From Methanobacterium sp. (lineage in GTDB: Archaea; Methanobacteriota; Methanobacteria; Methanobacteriales; Methanobacteriaceae), in the NCBI GenBank assembly GCA_039666455.1, contig JAVSLW010000009.1, positions 62,001-126,000 of the forward strand: 64,000 bases of DNA, written 5' to 3'. The notes beneath the pieces are model-generated. The model was not told the DNA's origin, did no database searches, and was given only the letters and a program-made list of their open reading frames with translations. The position numbers and the translations under genes are program-made. This document shows, in pieces, positions 54,163 through 63,961 of the stretch (the stretch's first letter is position 1; every line of letters begins with the position of its first letter).

Positions 54163-55450
54163 CCTCATTTCCAATAAATATCCTGACCCGTGTACCTTCC
54201 TTTTTTTTCAAAATACATGCTCTAAGGGGGATAAAGTGAGAATCAATAAGAAACCTTAGGTATGTGGCGTGTTTTGCAGGTAATTTCAGCGGACTTTTTA
54301 TTTTACGTGTCTTTGTACGTATCTGGCACCTTAACCTGCCATTTTTATCCACATAAATTGAAGCATCCATTCTGTTCTGGAGATCTTCCACTTCAAAACT
54401 TCTAAGATGCATTCCTGCATCGATGACATAAACTGGTTTTTCATCCCTCATTCCTTTCCTAAACATTTCATGAGCTTTGGAAGATTTAATCCCTTTATCT
54501 ACACTGGATGCAACAAACCATGCCCTTTCAATCACACTTTCCACTGTCTGGTCTGGGGGAATTATCCCCCCCTGTTCGTAAGATTTAATAAGCTCAAATA
54601 CTTCCATACGACTTATATTCTGTTCAACAGAGCTTATTGCAAGTCTTGTAAGAACAGGACCATATCCTGCCATTCTTAAAGATGCCCAGATCTGGTCTTC
54701 ATTTCGGTATCGTCTGCCTTTAATTATCGCTTCAACAGCATCGGCATTTAAATGAGCAATATTCAGTAAATTAGGTCTGGAATATGTGTTTAACCTTTTT
54801 GTAATGGTTTCAATATCTCTTTTACCTGGAATATTTCCCTTTTTAATCTCCTTTTTAAGTATTTGCACTGTTGACTTTGGAAGAACTTCTTTCACTTCAT
54901 CAGATATTTTGAAGTTGTTTTCAATTATTTTTGCCCTTATTTCCCTGCCTGAAATTTTTCCATCAAGTTTCAATTCAGGAATAATATGGAACTTCATTTT
55001 TCGCCTGTATTTTTTGTAAAGGAATTCATTAACTGCAAACCAGCGAATAACATTACGATTTGGGAGATTTCGAGGTATACCGCTGAATATTCCTTGTTTT
55101 ACAAATGATGAAGCATATTTCTGGATTTTATTTGTTGAAACATCTGCTGCATCAACATAATCTGCAACCCCGTCTTCAATCATCATTGCAATACGTATAG
55201 GGACAGTGTAAGCAAGTGTCAGACGGTGGTGCAGTTTCTCAATAGGTACGACCCTGTGGGCACCAGCTTTAAGGGCCATTTCACGTCTTGCTTCATAATT
55301 TACAAAAAATGGGGCATGATTAGCGCTGTAATCCTTGTTTAGATATATAACAACTTCTCCACCTGTTTTATTTGCTATTTCTCTTCCTTTTTCTATTAAT
55401 TTAACGTGTCCGTTGTGTACAGGGTCAAAATCAGCGCTAATTCCGATCAT
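54140..55450 (-). CDS. HIGH-type nucleotidyltransferase (TmcAL-like)
   Basis: 436 aa. The N-terminal domain has ISADFDPVHNGHVKLIEKG with the HxGH nucleotide-binding motif and a later SGREIRAKI motif. A helical middle (about 215-330) and a C-terminal beta-rich domain (KPVYVIDAGMHLRSF, GRLRCQIRTKTRKIKSPL) follow. The N-terminal plan resembles TmcAL, which makes N4-acetylcytidine in tRNA, but the C-terminus is not that of TmcAL. It is likely an archaeal enzyme of unknown substrate. GGAG precedes the ATG. Confidence 0.65.
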   Translation of the reverse strand: MIGISADFDPVHNGHVKLIEKGREIANKTGGEVVIYLNKDYSANHAPFFVNYEARREMALKAGAHRVVPIEKLHHRLTLAYTVPIRIAMMIEDGVADYVDAADVSTNKIQKYASSFVKQGIFSGIPRNLPNRNVIRWFAVNEFLYKKYRRKMKFHIIPELKLDGKISGREIRAKIIENNFKISDEVKEVLPKSTVQILKKEIKKGNIPGKRDIETITKRLNTYSRPNLLNIAHLNADAVEAIIKGRRYRNEDQIWASLRMAGYGPVLTRLAISSVEQNISRMEVFELIKSYEQGGIIPPDQTVESVIERAWFVASSVDKGIKSSKAHEMFRKGMRDEKPVYVIDAGMHLRSFEVEDLQNRMDASIYVDKNGRLRCQIRTKTRKIKSPLKLPAKHATYLRFLIDSHFIPLRACILKKKEGTRVRIFIGNEVSPPKTI

Positions 55451-55656
55451 GTTTTAATTCTCCTTTTTAAAATAAACATAATTACTTAGTTTTTTCTATT
55501 TATCTATATGTCCCTGATTATTATAGGTTGAAAATTTCAATAAAATGAAATAACTTTAATACCACCAAGTACAGAATTAAATATAAATTCTTTTTGAAAA
55601 AGAAATTAAAATTCAGCAGTTCTATAGAGAAATTAAAAGTATGGAGAAGACTTAAA

Positions 55657-55932
55657 ATGGTTTCTGCAAAGTTTTATGAAAAATTAATGAAAATTTCCAA
55701 GGTAATGGAAGAAAAAGGCGATGGGATCAGTTATATTCGAAATGAAAAAGATAGCTACACCATTGGAACTCGAAAATACAGTGAAGAAATAGCAAAATAT
55801 CTTGACGAGATAGTTGGAGAATGGGAGGGCAGTGAAGCCAACGTTAAAAAAAGAAAAAAGAAAGGAAGAAAAGAGGAAGCACCTAAAAAAGTGGGTTATC
55901 TCTGGAAAATTCCAGTTTCAGAAAGCAAGTGA
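55657..55932 (+). CDS. small basic protein of unknown function
   Basis: 91 aa from the ATG at 55657 (MVSAKFYEKLMKISKVMEEK), with GGAGA 9 nt upstream; an earlier TTG at 55594 has no RBS. A helical start, a short strand pair (YIRNEKDSYTIGTRKYSE) and a lysine-rich linker (KKRKKKGRKEEAPKK) suggest nucleic-acid binding. No family is recognised. It is convergent with RaSEA. Confidence 0.55.
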   Translation: MVSAKFYEKLMKISKVMEEKGDGISYIRNEKDSYTIGTRKYSEEIAKYLDEIVGEWEGSEANVKKRKKKGRKEEAPKKVGYLWKIPVSESK

Positions 55933-55960
55933 TAGGGATCAGGAAAACAGATTGAATAAT

Positions 55961-57022
55961 TTATCTAACTAAATTTGTGGTGGAGCGAACTCTATCAGAA
56001 AATTTAACATCCCCCATCCACCTGTATTTACATTCACACTCAAATTCCTCTGGAATACTCTGTTTAAGATTGGATTCAATTATCAAATCTTTAAACTTCC
56101 TGTTACACTTTTTACAGTTAAAAGGTCCTCTACGAGTTCCAAAACCAGAAGTGTCCATTATTACGGGAATTTTAACTTTATTTCGAACCCTTCTTATAAT
56201 TTCAAGTATACTCCATATCCATGGAGGTTGATAGGAACCTCTGCGCCATAAAAACTCCATAAGGGTCCCTTTATGGATTGTTGCCGGGCAAAAAGATATT
56301 CTATCAACACCAATTTTTTCTGCATATTGCGCTGAAGCAACAGCATCTTCAATAGCTTCTTTTTCAGAGGTTAAAATTGGTTTAACAAAAAGGTAAGCTT
56401 TAGATGTAATTTTGTAATCTGGTTTCAATTTTTTAATAAGATTAATGGCCCTTTCAAAGTCTTTGTTTAAAAATCCTTTGTTAATTTTATATTTTTTAAT
56501 ATAGTCACTGCTGCTTTCAAGGCCGATGCTTACTTCAAATACTTTATCCTGCAAGAGACTGCAACATTCTTTAAGCACCTTTTCCCTAACAAACTCTGGA
56601 CGAGATTCAATTACAATTTCTTCAATATTTTCTTCATTATTCAGGATTTTAAGTATCTCATTACGGGCTTTTTCAGGTAATTCCTCTTCGTTAAGAAAAC
56701 TTCCGGATACAAAAATTTTAACCACAGTTTTTGGCTTAATGTCATGCCTTCCAATAAGTTCTTTAAATATATCAATTAGTTCATGAGAAGAAACTTTTTC
56801 AAGGGGTGAATCTGCAATATAACTGCACATGGAGCATCCACCAGACTCTGATAGTGCGTGGGCACATCCTGAAGTTGGTAAAATTATAAAGATAGCATTT
56901 CCTATTCCAGAATAGAGCAGATCCTTTGAGGACCAGGAGGCAGATAATTCTGCAGGGGATTTTTTATCCATGCTTTTAATGGCATTTTTCCTAATATCTT
57001 TCATTAAATCCTGTATTTCCAT
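55961..57022 (-). CDS. archaeosine biosynthesis radical SAM protein RaSEA
   Basis: 353 aa. The cluster motif is GCAHALSESGGCSMCSYI (three Cys for the radical SAM [4Fe-4S] cluster), followed by IFVSGSFLNEEELP, VIESRPEFV and FEVSIGLESSSDYIKKYKIN, all typical of this family. RaSEA works with ArcS to convert the lysine adduct on preQ0-tRNA into archaeosine. The pathway partner TgtA is at 27141-29147. A C-terminal zinc-ribbon-like CKKCNRKF ... CEC site is present. Confidence 0.85.
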   Translation of the reverse strand: MEIQDLMKDIRKNAIKSMDKKSPAELSASWSSKDLLYSGIGNAIFIILPTSGCAHALSESGGCSMCSYIADSPLEKVSSHELIDIFKELIGRHDIKPKTVVKIFVSGSFLNEEELPEKARNEILKILNNEENIEEIVIESRPEFVREKVLKECCSLLQDKVFEVSIGLESSSDYIKKYKINKGFLNKDFERAINLIKKLKPDYKITSKAYLFVKPILTSEKEAIEDAVASAQYAEKIGVDRISFCPATIHKGTLMEFLWRRGSYQPPWIWSILEIIRRVRNKVKIPVIMDTSGFGTRRGPFNCKKCNRKFKDLIIESNLKQSIPEEFECECKYRWMGDVKFSDRVRSTTNLVR

Positions 57023-57155
57023 AATTTCACTATATCTTTAATTTTTCAACCAAAACAAGTTTAGATTTGCTAATTTTTATTATGTAGAAGTGTGGTATTA
57101 AATCTGTTTATGTTAATAGAATTCAAAAACAGGGATAATGACTTAAAAATAAAAC

Positions 57156-57281
57156 CTGCAAACACTGTCAAAATTTTCAATTTTGACTGGCGAATCGAAG
57201 CTTTAGAAAAATGCAGAGCATTTTTCTACGCATAAAAAATCTTCGATTTTTTAATGATTCGCACACAATGTGTTTGAGGTA
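57156..57281. repeat. nested inverted-repeat structure between RaSEA and mer
   Basis: Several perfect stems are stacked: GTCAAAATT / AATTTTGAC (loop TTC), TAGAAAAATGC / GCATTTTTCTA (loop AGA), GCGAATC / GATTCGC and CGAAG / CTTCG, with outer CAAACAC / GTGTTTG. It lies just after the mer stop on the minus strand, so it may act as a terminator or stable RNA 3' end, or may be an intergenic repeat element. Confidence 0.6.
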
Positions 57282-57303
57282 CCAAAAAAGAAGTTTGGAG
57301 AAA

Positions 57304-58280
<977 letters not shown>

Positions 58281-58300
58281 ATTTTAAAGTTTATCTGGAG

Positions 58301-58310
58301 TATAAAAATA
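58301..58310 (-). promoter_or_regulatory. TATA-like box of mer
   Basis: TATTTTTATA on the minus strand, about 31 nt before the mer ATG. The expected transcription start is near 58280, giving a short leader beginning around the GGTGA ribosome site. Confidence 0.4.
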
Positions 58311-58526
58311 CTTTGTGTTTTAATTGTAATCGAAAGGTATAAATAAGGGATTTAAACCCACATCTTTTGATTTGTAAAAATCCGCTAATAGATTTTATGA
58401 TGCATTGAGCTTGAAAATTGCAGCAAGAGTTTGATTTATTAGTTTTAATGTACAAGATATTAAAATGATAGAAATTCATGGATTAATTAATATGTATAGA
58501 TTAATAATTAATAATAGGTTGAAAAG

Positions 58527-58703
58527 ATGAAAATAGATAAATTAAATGAAAAATGTCCTGAATGTGGATGTAAAGATAAAACAATTAAAAGAGATATAGA
58601 GCCAGCGTATCATTCTCGTGCAACAACAGGGGCAATTATCTGCTCTAAGTGCGGTTATGTTTTCAAATCAGCCAGAGATGAAAAATGTGATGAAGAAGAA
58701 TAA
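58527..58703 (+). CDS. small zinc-ribbon protein
   Basis: 58 aa. MKIDKLNEKCPECGCKDKTI and ICSKCGYVFKSARDE supply two Cys pairs (CPECGC and CSKCG) for a zinc site, like transcription-factor-type ribbons. GGTTGA lies upstream of the ATG. It has no gene partner. Function is unknown, but a nucleic-acid-binding role is common for such ribbons. Confidence 0.7.
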   Translation: MKIDKLNEKCPECGCKDKTIKRDIEPAYHSRATTGAIICSKCGYVFKSARDEKCDEEE

Positions 58704-58900
58704 CTTATTTAACCTTTACCTGTTAAATCAATTATTTTTATGGCGGGAATATAATTAATTGAAATTTTTATATAAATCAGCATCTCTATTAAAAATACAG
58801 GGAAAAGTTAAATTAATCACTATTAAATAAATAGAATTTAACGCACCTTTCAAGTATATAAGCGTTGATTTAAAAAATAAGAAATACACAAGGGATAAAA

Positions 58901-59062
58901 ATGATAGTAAAGGAATGGTGTATGTACTGTGGAGAATGTGCTGGCGTATGTCCACGCTGCCTCATTGAAGTAGGCGAGACAAACATAACTTTTGATGAAA
59001 GCTCATGTAAAGACTGTAAAATATGCGTGCAGGTATGTCCAGTACGTGCTTTAGAAAAATAG
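58901..59062 (+). CDS. 2[4Fe-4S] ferredoxin
   Basis: 53 aa. Two cluster motifs are present: CMYCGECAGVCP and CKDCKICVQVCP. The spacing is that of a small bacterial-type ferredoxin. It lies 22 nt before the geranylgeranyl reductase gene and probably supplies its electrons, as shown for a methanogen homologue in Methanosarcina. The ATG follows AGGGAT. Confidence 0.87.
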   Translation: MIVKEWCMYCGECAGVCPRCLIEVGETNITFDESSCKDCKICVQVCPVRALEK

Positions 59063-59084
59063 GAATTATGCTAAGGTGAATTTA

Positions 59085-60269
59085 ATGTTTATAGAAACTG
59101 ATGTTTTAGTGGTAGGAGCAGGTCCTGCAGGCTCATCTGCCGCCAAACACGCTGCACTAAATGGTGCAGAAGTGTTGATGGTTGAGAAGAAATCTGAAAT
59201 AGGATCGCCTAAAAGATGTGCTGAAGGTGTATCCAAGGACGGGTTAATCAAGCTGGGGATAGAGCCAAGCAGTAGATGGGTAACTTCAGAAATTGATGGT
59301 GTACGTCTGGTATCACCTGGCGGAATAGATGTCTGGCTTACTCAGGATACTGTAAAACTTCCAGAAATGGGTTATGTTGTGGAAAGAAAGGTTTTTGACA
59401 AGTTCATGGCCATGGACGCTGCAAGAGCTGGTGCAGATATAATGATTAAGACCCTGGTTAAGGGTTTAGAGAAAAGAGATGACCATGTGATGGTTAAAGC
59501 AGAAAGAATGGGCAAAGAGATTGAAATTAAAGCAGAAATAGTGATAGGTGCTGACGGCCCAGAGTCCAGAGTTGGAAGATGGGGAGGTCTTAAAACTGCA
59601 GTTAAACCAAAATACATGGAATCAGGCGCTCAATTTGAAATGGTAGGCGTTCAAATGGAAAATCCAAATGCGCTGGAATTCTATTTTGGTAGTGTTGCTC
59701 CTGGAGGATATGCATGGATATTTCCCAAAGGAGATGACATTGCAAACGTTGGACTTGCAGTAATATCCACATTAACAGAAAAAAGCGCTTATGAACATCT
59801 TCTTGACTTTGTAAAAACATGTCCTGCCACAAAAAATGCCACAGCAGTTGAATTAAATATAGGAGGAGATCCTGTAGGTGGAATAATTAAAAAAATATCA
59901 ACTGACAGGATTTTAATTGTTGGTGATGCTGCAGGTATGGTAAATCCTTTAACTGGTGGTGGAATAATAAGTGGTATGCAGGGAGGACTCATTGCAGGTG
60001 AAATTGCTGCAGCAGCAGTAAAAGAAGGAGATACATCTGAAAAAAGACTTTCCATGTACGACAAACGATGTGAAAAGGAAATCGGTGATTCATTTAATAA
60101 ATATATGAAGTCCAGAGAATATCTTGAAAGCTTATCTGATAGGGAACTTGATTTAATTGCAAAAGCATTTAATGAAACTGAATTTGAGAGAATAAGCACT
60201 GCAGAGCTTCTTAAAATGCTGGTTAAAGTTTCGCCTAAAGCCTTATTAAAGCTTGGAAAATTATTTTAA
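59085..60269 (+). CDS. geranylgeranyl reductase family flavoprotein
   Basis: 394 aa. The FAD-binding Rossmann motif DVLVVGAGPAGSSAAKHAA opens the protein; PKRCAEGVSKDGL and DRILIVGDAAGMVNPLTGGG are the family-typical later motifs. It likely reduces geranylgeranyl chains of archaeal lipids (digeranylgeranylglycerophospholipid reductase). The ATG at 59085 is chosen because GGTGA (5 nt upstream) overlaps the earlier GTG at 59076. Confidence 0.88.
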   Translation: MFIETDVLVVGAGPAGSSAAKHAALNGAEVLMVEKKSEIGSPKRCAEGVSKDGLIKLGIEPSSRWVTSEIDGVRLVSPGGIDVWLTQDTVKLPEMGYVVERKVFDKFMAMDAARAGADIMIKTLVKGLEKRDDHVMVKAERMGKEIEIKAEIVIGADGPESRVGRWGGLKTAVKPKYMESGAQFEMVGVQMENPNALEFYFGSVAPGGYAWIFPKGDDIANVGLAVISTLTEKSAYEHLLDFVKTCPATKNATAVELNIGGDPVGGIIKKISTDRILIVGDAAGMVNPLTGGGIISGMQGGLIAGEIAAAAVKEGDTSEKRLSMYDKRCEKEIGDSFNKYMKSREYLESLSDRELDLIAKAFNETEFERISTAELLKMLVKVSPKALLKLGKLF

Positions 60270-60314
60270 GTATGCAGGGCATCGGATATTTTTCAATCTC
60301 TAAAAATTCTTTTT

Positions 60315-61112
60315 TTAAAATAAAATAACTAAAATACATGAAAAGAAGAATATCATGGCTATTTGATGATATGCCCTATCTGCAATATAAATCATTTCTT
60401 CCTTTTTTGTAAAAAGGGAGAGATAGAGAGGTATTGTAGCTAAAAATGCAGGTACAATGGCAACTGCAAACTGAACCCAGTTCATATCTCCGCTTAGCAA
60501 TATATAAATTAAGAATATAGTGGATATTCCTCCAATAATGCTTGCTGCTACTGTTTTTGATTTATACATGGTATATGTGGCCATACCTGCAAGATACATG
60601 AATATATAAACACTTATTGGGACTATTAGTATATTACCTAATAATACAGCACAGGAACTAATTCTAAGCACAGTATTTGTTGCAGTACTTGTAAAAGGTG
60701 CGAATATAGTTTCTTTAAGTCTAACAGGAGGTAATGTATAGACTAACTGATTTAAAAGCATTAAACCCAAAATTATGGTAAATCCAGGGCTTAAAATTGC
60801 TAATGAAGTTATAAAAACTGCAATGATCAAAATTCCGCAAAATAATGCAATCCATTTTTTGTCAATATTTTCATTAATAAATGCCCTATTCCTTTTAGAA
60901 TAATCTATACAGTCAATTTCAATATCTGTAAGGTCGTTAAGGCTGTATAATGCCCCCCAAAGCACAGAAACCAGTAAAAGACCTTCCAGTATTTCCAGAG
61001 GATTGTTGATACTCATACTGGAAAAATAAGCGTACGTAAGGGCAAGCAAATATGCATTGACGTTTTTAGATGCCCATGAGATCCTTGTGGATTTAATAAG
61101 AGTTTTTATCAT
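60315..61112 (-). CDS. UbiA-family prenyltransferase
   Basis: 265 aa with about eight membrane helices. The prenyl-diphosphate/Mg site reads SLNDLTDIEIDCIDYSKRNR (NDxxDxxxD), and the second loop has YTLPPVRLKE. It could be a digeranylgeranylglyceryl phosphate synthase-like enzyme or another aromatic or lipid prenyltransferase. Its convergent neighbour is the geranylgeranyl reductase, consistent with lipid synthesis. GAGGA precedes the ATG. Confidence 0.83.
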   Translation of the reverse strand: MIKTLIKSTRISWASKNVNAYLLALTYAYFSSMSINNPLEILEGLLLVSVLWGALYSLNDLTDIEIDCIDYSKRNRAFINENIDKKWIALFCGILIIAVFITSLAILSPGFTIILGLMLLNQLVYTLPPVRLKETIFAPFTSTATNTVLRISSCAVLLGNILIVPISVYIFMYLAGMATYTMYKSKTVAASIIGGISTIFLIYILLSGDMNWVQFAVAIVPAFLATIPLYLSLFTKKEEMIYIADRAYHQIAMIFFFSCILVILF

Positions 61113-61189
61113 TAACTGTCCTCATAAGGATTTTAAAAATACATCCTGCTTATCTTCGGGTTTAGTGTAATTTATCCAATTAGATTAGT

Positions 61190-61969
61190 TTATTTTTCAA
61201 GTGCATGGCATATAAATCTTGGTTTAGATCCGTATTTTTCTATGTATTCTTTGATATTTTGGGGATGGGCATCTTCAATGTGCATCTTAACAATTTCAAC
61301 TGTTTCATTTTCTGAATATGATATTTCCACGACTTGGAAGAATAATTTAAGGACTGCAAGGACTATTTTTGAAAAAAATCCAAAATCAGTGAATATGTCA
61401 TATTTTTTATCTTTTATGCAGATTCTCCAGGCGGTTTGGAGTATTATATTCATATTTTTAAAGCACTTCCTGTTTTTAAAATATTCCATTATACAGAGAA
61501 AATAGAAATAAAAAGAACGAAAACCAGTTTTATCTGTCCACTGGCTGAACCCCACTTTTTCAGAATTTAAATTATGGGAGTCGTGAAAACTATCTGCAAT
61601 CAAAACAGCGTCAAATTCCGATAATTTTTTATAAATATCTTCTTTTAAACTGAGTCCTAAATCACTGGCCAGACCCTCAAAAATCTTATTAAAAACTTCT
61701 TTTGAACTTTCATCTCCAGATTTTAAGCCAAATTTAACATCATAAACATTTAAATCAGTTTCCTGGATTGCCTGAAAAATATTTGTAGATTTACCGGTGC
61801 CCGGGGCCCCTATTATATGTACAATATTACCTTTTTTTGTTTTTAAGGTTTTAAATTGTTTATAGAGTTTTTTATAGCAATCTGTAATTAAAAATACTCT
61901 GTTATCCTGGACACAGTTTACCTTGTATTTATCCATATCACTATTTTCATTTTTAAAGTATATAAACAT
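61190..61969 (-). CDS. P-loop ATPase of unknown function
   Basis: 259 aa. Walker A is IGAPGTGKSTN (near residue 55), and an acidic FDAVLIADSFHD may be Walker B. The rest is helical, with a Cys/Phe-rich hydrophobic stretch (FYFYFLCIMEYF). It looks like a KAP/STAND-like or archaeal AAA protein but has no clear family. The start at 61969 has no RBS; the ATG at 61936 (MDKYKVNC) is an alternative. Confidence 0.7.
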   Translation of the reverse strand: MFIYFKNENSDMDKYKVNCVQDNRVFLITDCYKKLYKQFKTLKTKKGNIVHIIGAPGTGKSTNIFQAIQETDLNVYDVKFGLKSGDESSKEVFNKIFEGLASDLGLSLKEDIYKKLSEFDAVLIADSFHDSHNLNSEKVGFSQWTDKTGFRSFYFYFLCIMEYFKNRKCFKNMNIILQTAWRICIKDKKYDIFTDFGFFSKIVLAVLKLFFQVVEISYSENETVEIVKMHIEDAHPQNIKEYIEKYGSKPRFICHALEK

Positions 61970-62122
61970 TGAAAGATGATTTGCTGTAAAAACGCTCGTT
62001 TAAATTCCAGAATTTAAAACTAATTAACTAGAGAGCATAATGATAATTTAATGATAACTTATTAGAATATTTTATCATACTTCAGGATCATAGTTATTTG
62101 TAAAAATACGTGAGGTTTTCAA

Positions 62123-63883
62123 ATGGTAAAATACAGGTGTGTGGTATGTAATTACGTATTTGATGAAAAAATAGAAGGAAAAAAGTTTAAGGATTTACCT
62201 GATGACTGGAAATGCCCTTTATGCAATGTATCTAAAGACATGTTTGTTCCATTAAAAGAAAAAGCTGAAGAAGCTCCAAAGTTGGTAGGAAAAACTGTAT
62301 CTGATGTACTGGTTGATCAATTGGTTGAATGGGGTGTCAAATATGTTTTTGGAATGCCTGGAACGTCAGTTTTAGGAATCATTGAATCTATAAGGAAAAA
62401 TGATAAAATAAAATATATTCAGGTAAGGCATGAAGAGACGGCAGCTTTTATGGCATCAGCTTACGGCAAACTCACAGGACATGTTGCTGTATGTCTTACA
62501 ATAGCAGGACCAGGATCAACAAATTTAGCAACAGGGCTGTATGATGCCATGCTGGATCACTCGCCAGTTCTGGCAATAACCGGTATTGTAAAAAGACAGA
62601 TAATTGGTCCTGGTTCTTTCCAGGAGATTGACCAGTATTCCTTTTTTAGACCAGTGTCAGTGTTTGATAAAATTTTAATGTCCAGAAAACAAACTGTACC
62701 GCTTGTAACTCTTGCATTAAAGCATGCAATTATAGATGGAGGTGTTTCTCATATTGGAATTCCAGTTGATCTTCAAAACAGTCTGCATGATGCAGAAACA
62801 CTTCCATTTGAAGGAAACTTTCCCAATAATTCAATTTCACAGCCTGAAATTATGGTTAAAAAAGCAGCCCGCATAATAGATGAATCCCATAGACCGGTGA
62901 TAATTACAGGTTTTGGGGCAATGGGACAGGGTGATAATATAATAGAGATTGCAGATAAAATTTCAGCACCTGTTGTTTCAACATTTCGGGGAAAAGGAGT
63001 AATTAATGAATATCACAGGCTTTATGTTGGAAGTCATGGGGGGATTGGTTCATCTGCTGCAGCCAAACTGGTTAAGGATTCTGATCTTTTAATTGTGATA
63101 GGATGTTCCTTTTCTGACCAGACAATGCTTCCAGAAAAAAGGATGGTGCAGATTGACATAAATCCCATGATGATAGCAAAAAGGCACCCTGTGGAGGCGG
63201 GTCTTTTTGGAAATTCATCGGTTTTGGTACCTGAATTAAAAGAAAAGGTTAAAGAAAATAAAAAAGGAGACTATTTAGATGAAATAAGGAATTTAAAACA
63301 GGAATGGCTGGATTTACTTCAAAAAGAAGCTGATTCAACAAAAACACCCATACGCCCTCAATACATTGTAAAGGTTCTGAATGAAAAGATTGCAGATGAT
63401 GCCATAATAACTCTGGATGTTGGAGATAATGGCTGGTGGTTTGGAAGGAATTTCTTGATGAAAAAGACTCAAAAAATGATATTTTCAGGTTATCTTGGTT
63501 CAATGGCATTTTCATTACCTGCAGCCATAGCAGCACAGCTTATATATCCTGAAAGACAGGTAATATGCACTGCTGGAGACGGTGGATTTTCAATGCTTAT
63601 GGCTGATTTTATGACCGCTGTAAAAAATGAACTGCCAATCAAGGTATTTATTTTCAATAACAGTGAATTAGCCATGATTCGGCAGGAACAGCTTATGGAA
63701 AATTATCCAAATTATGAAACAAAATTGCACAGCTTTGATTTTGCAGAATATGCAAGGAATTGTGGTGGAGTAGGGATAAAAGTTGAAACCCCAGAGGAAT
63801 TAGAAGAAGCAGTTGATGAAGCGCTTGAATTAAATAAACCGGTTATTGTTGATATTAATACAGATCCACTAAGATTTGTATGA
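62123..63883 (+). CDS. rubredoxin - TPP-dependent enzyme (acetolactate synthase/pyruvate oxidase-like) fusion
   Basis: 586 aa. Residues 1-45 are a rubredoxin with Cys6, Cys9, Cys31 and Cys34 (YRCVVCNY and KCPLCN). From about residue 55 there is a complete TPP enzyme: FGMPGTSVLGII, catalytic Glu in VRHEETAAFMASAYG (Glu104), GSTNLATGLYDAML, a middle Rossmann domain (ITGFGAMGQGD) and the TPP site AGDGGFSMLMADF with IFNNSELAMIRQ. The rubredoxin may pass electrons from an oxidative decarboxylation. GAGG precedes the ATG. Confidence 0.85.
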   Translation: MVKYRCVVCNYVFDEKIEGKKFKDLPDDWKCPLCNVSKDMFVPLKEKAEEAPKLVGKTVSDVLVDQLVEWGVKYVFGMPGTSVLGIIESIRKNDKIKYIQVRHEETAAFMASAYGKLTGHVAVCLTIAGPGSTNLATGLYDAMLDHSPVLAITGIVKRQIIGPGSFQEIDQYSFFRPVSVFDKILMSRKQTVPLVTLALKHAIIDGGVSHIGIPVDLQNSLHDAETLPFEGNFPNNSISQPEIMVKKAARIIDESHRPVIITGFGAMGQGDNIIEIADKISAPVVSTFRGKGVINEYHRLYVGSHGGIGSSAAAKLVKDSDLLIVIGCSFSDQTMLPEKRMVQIDINPMMIAKRHPVEAGLFGNSSVLVPELKEKVKENKKGDYLDEIRNLKQEWLDLLQKEADSTKTPIRPQYIVKVLNEKIADDAIITLDVGDNGWWFGRNFLMKKTQKMIFSGYLGSMAFSLPAAIAAQLIYPERQVICTAGDGGFSMLMADFMTAVKNELPIKVFIFNNSELAMIRQEQLMENYPNYETKLHSFDFAEYARNCGGVGIKVETPEELEEAVDEALELNKPVIVDINTDPLRFV

Positions 63884-63961
63884 ATCCAGAGATTTTATAT
63901 TTAATCAATAAGATTTCGAAAATCTAAAAAACTTATATAAAACTGCTGCAGATATTAGACC

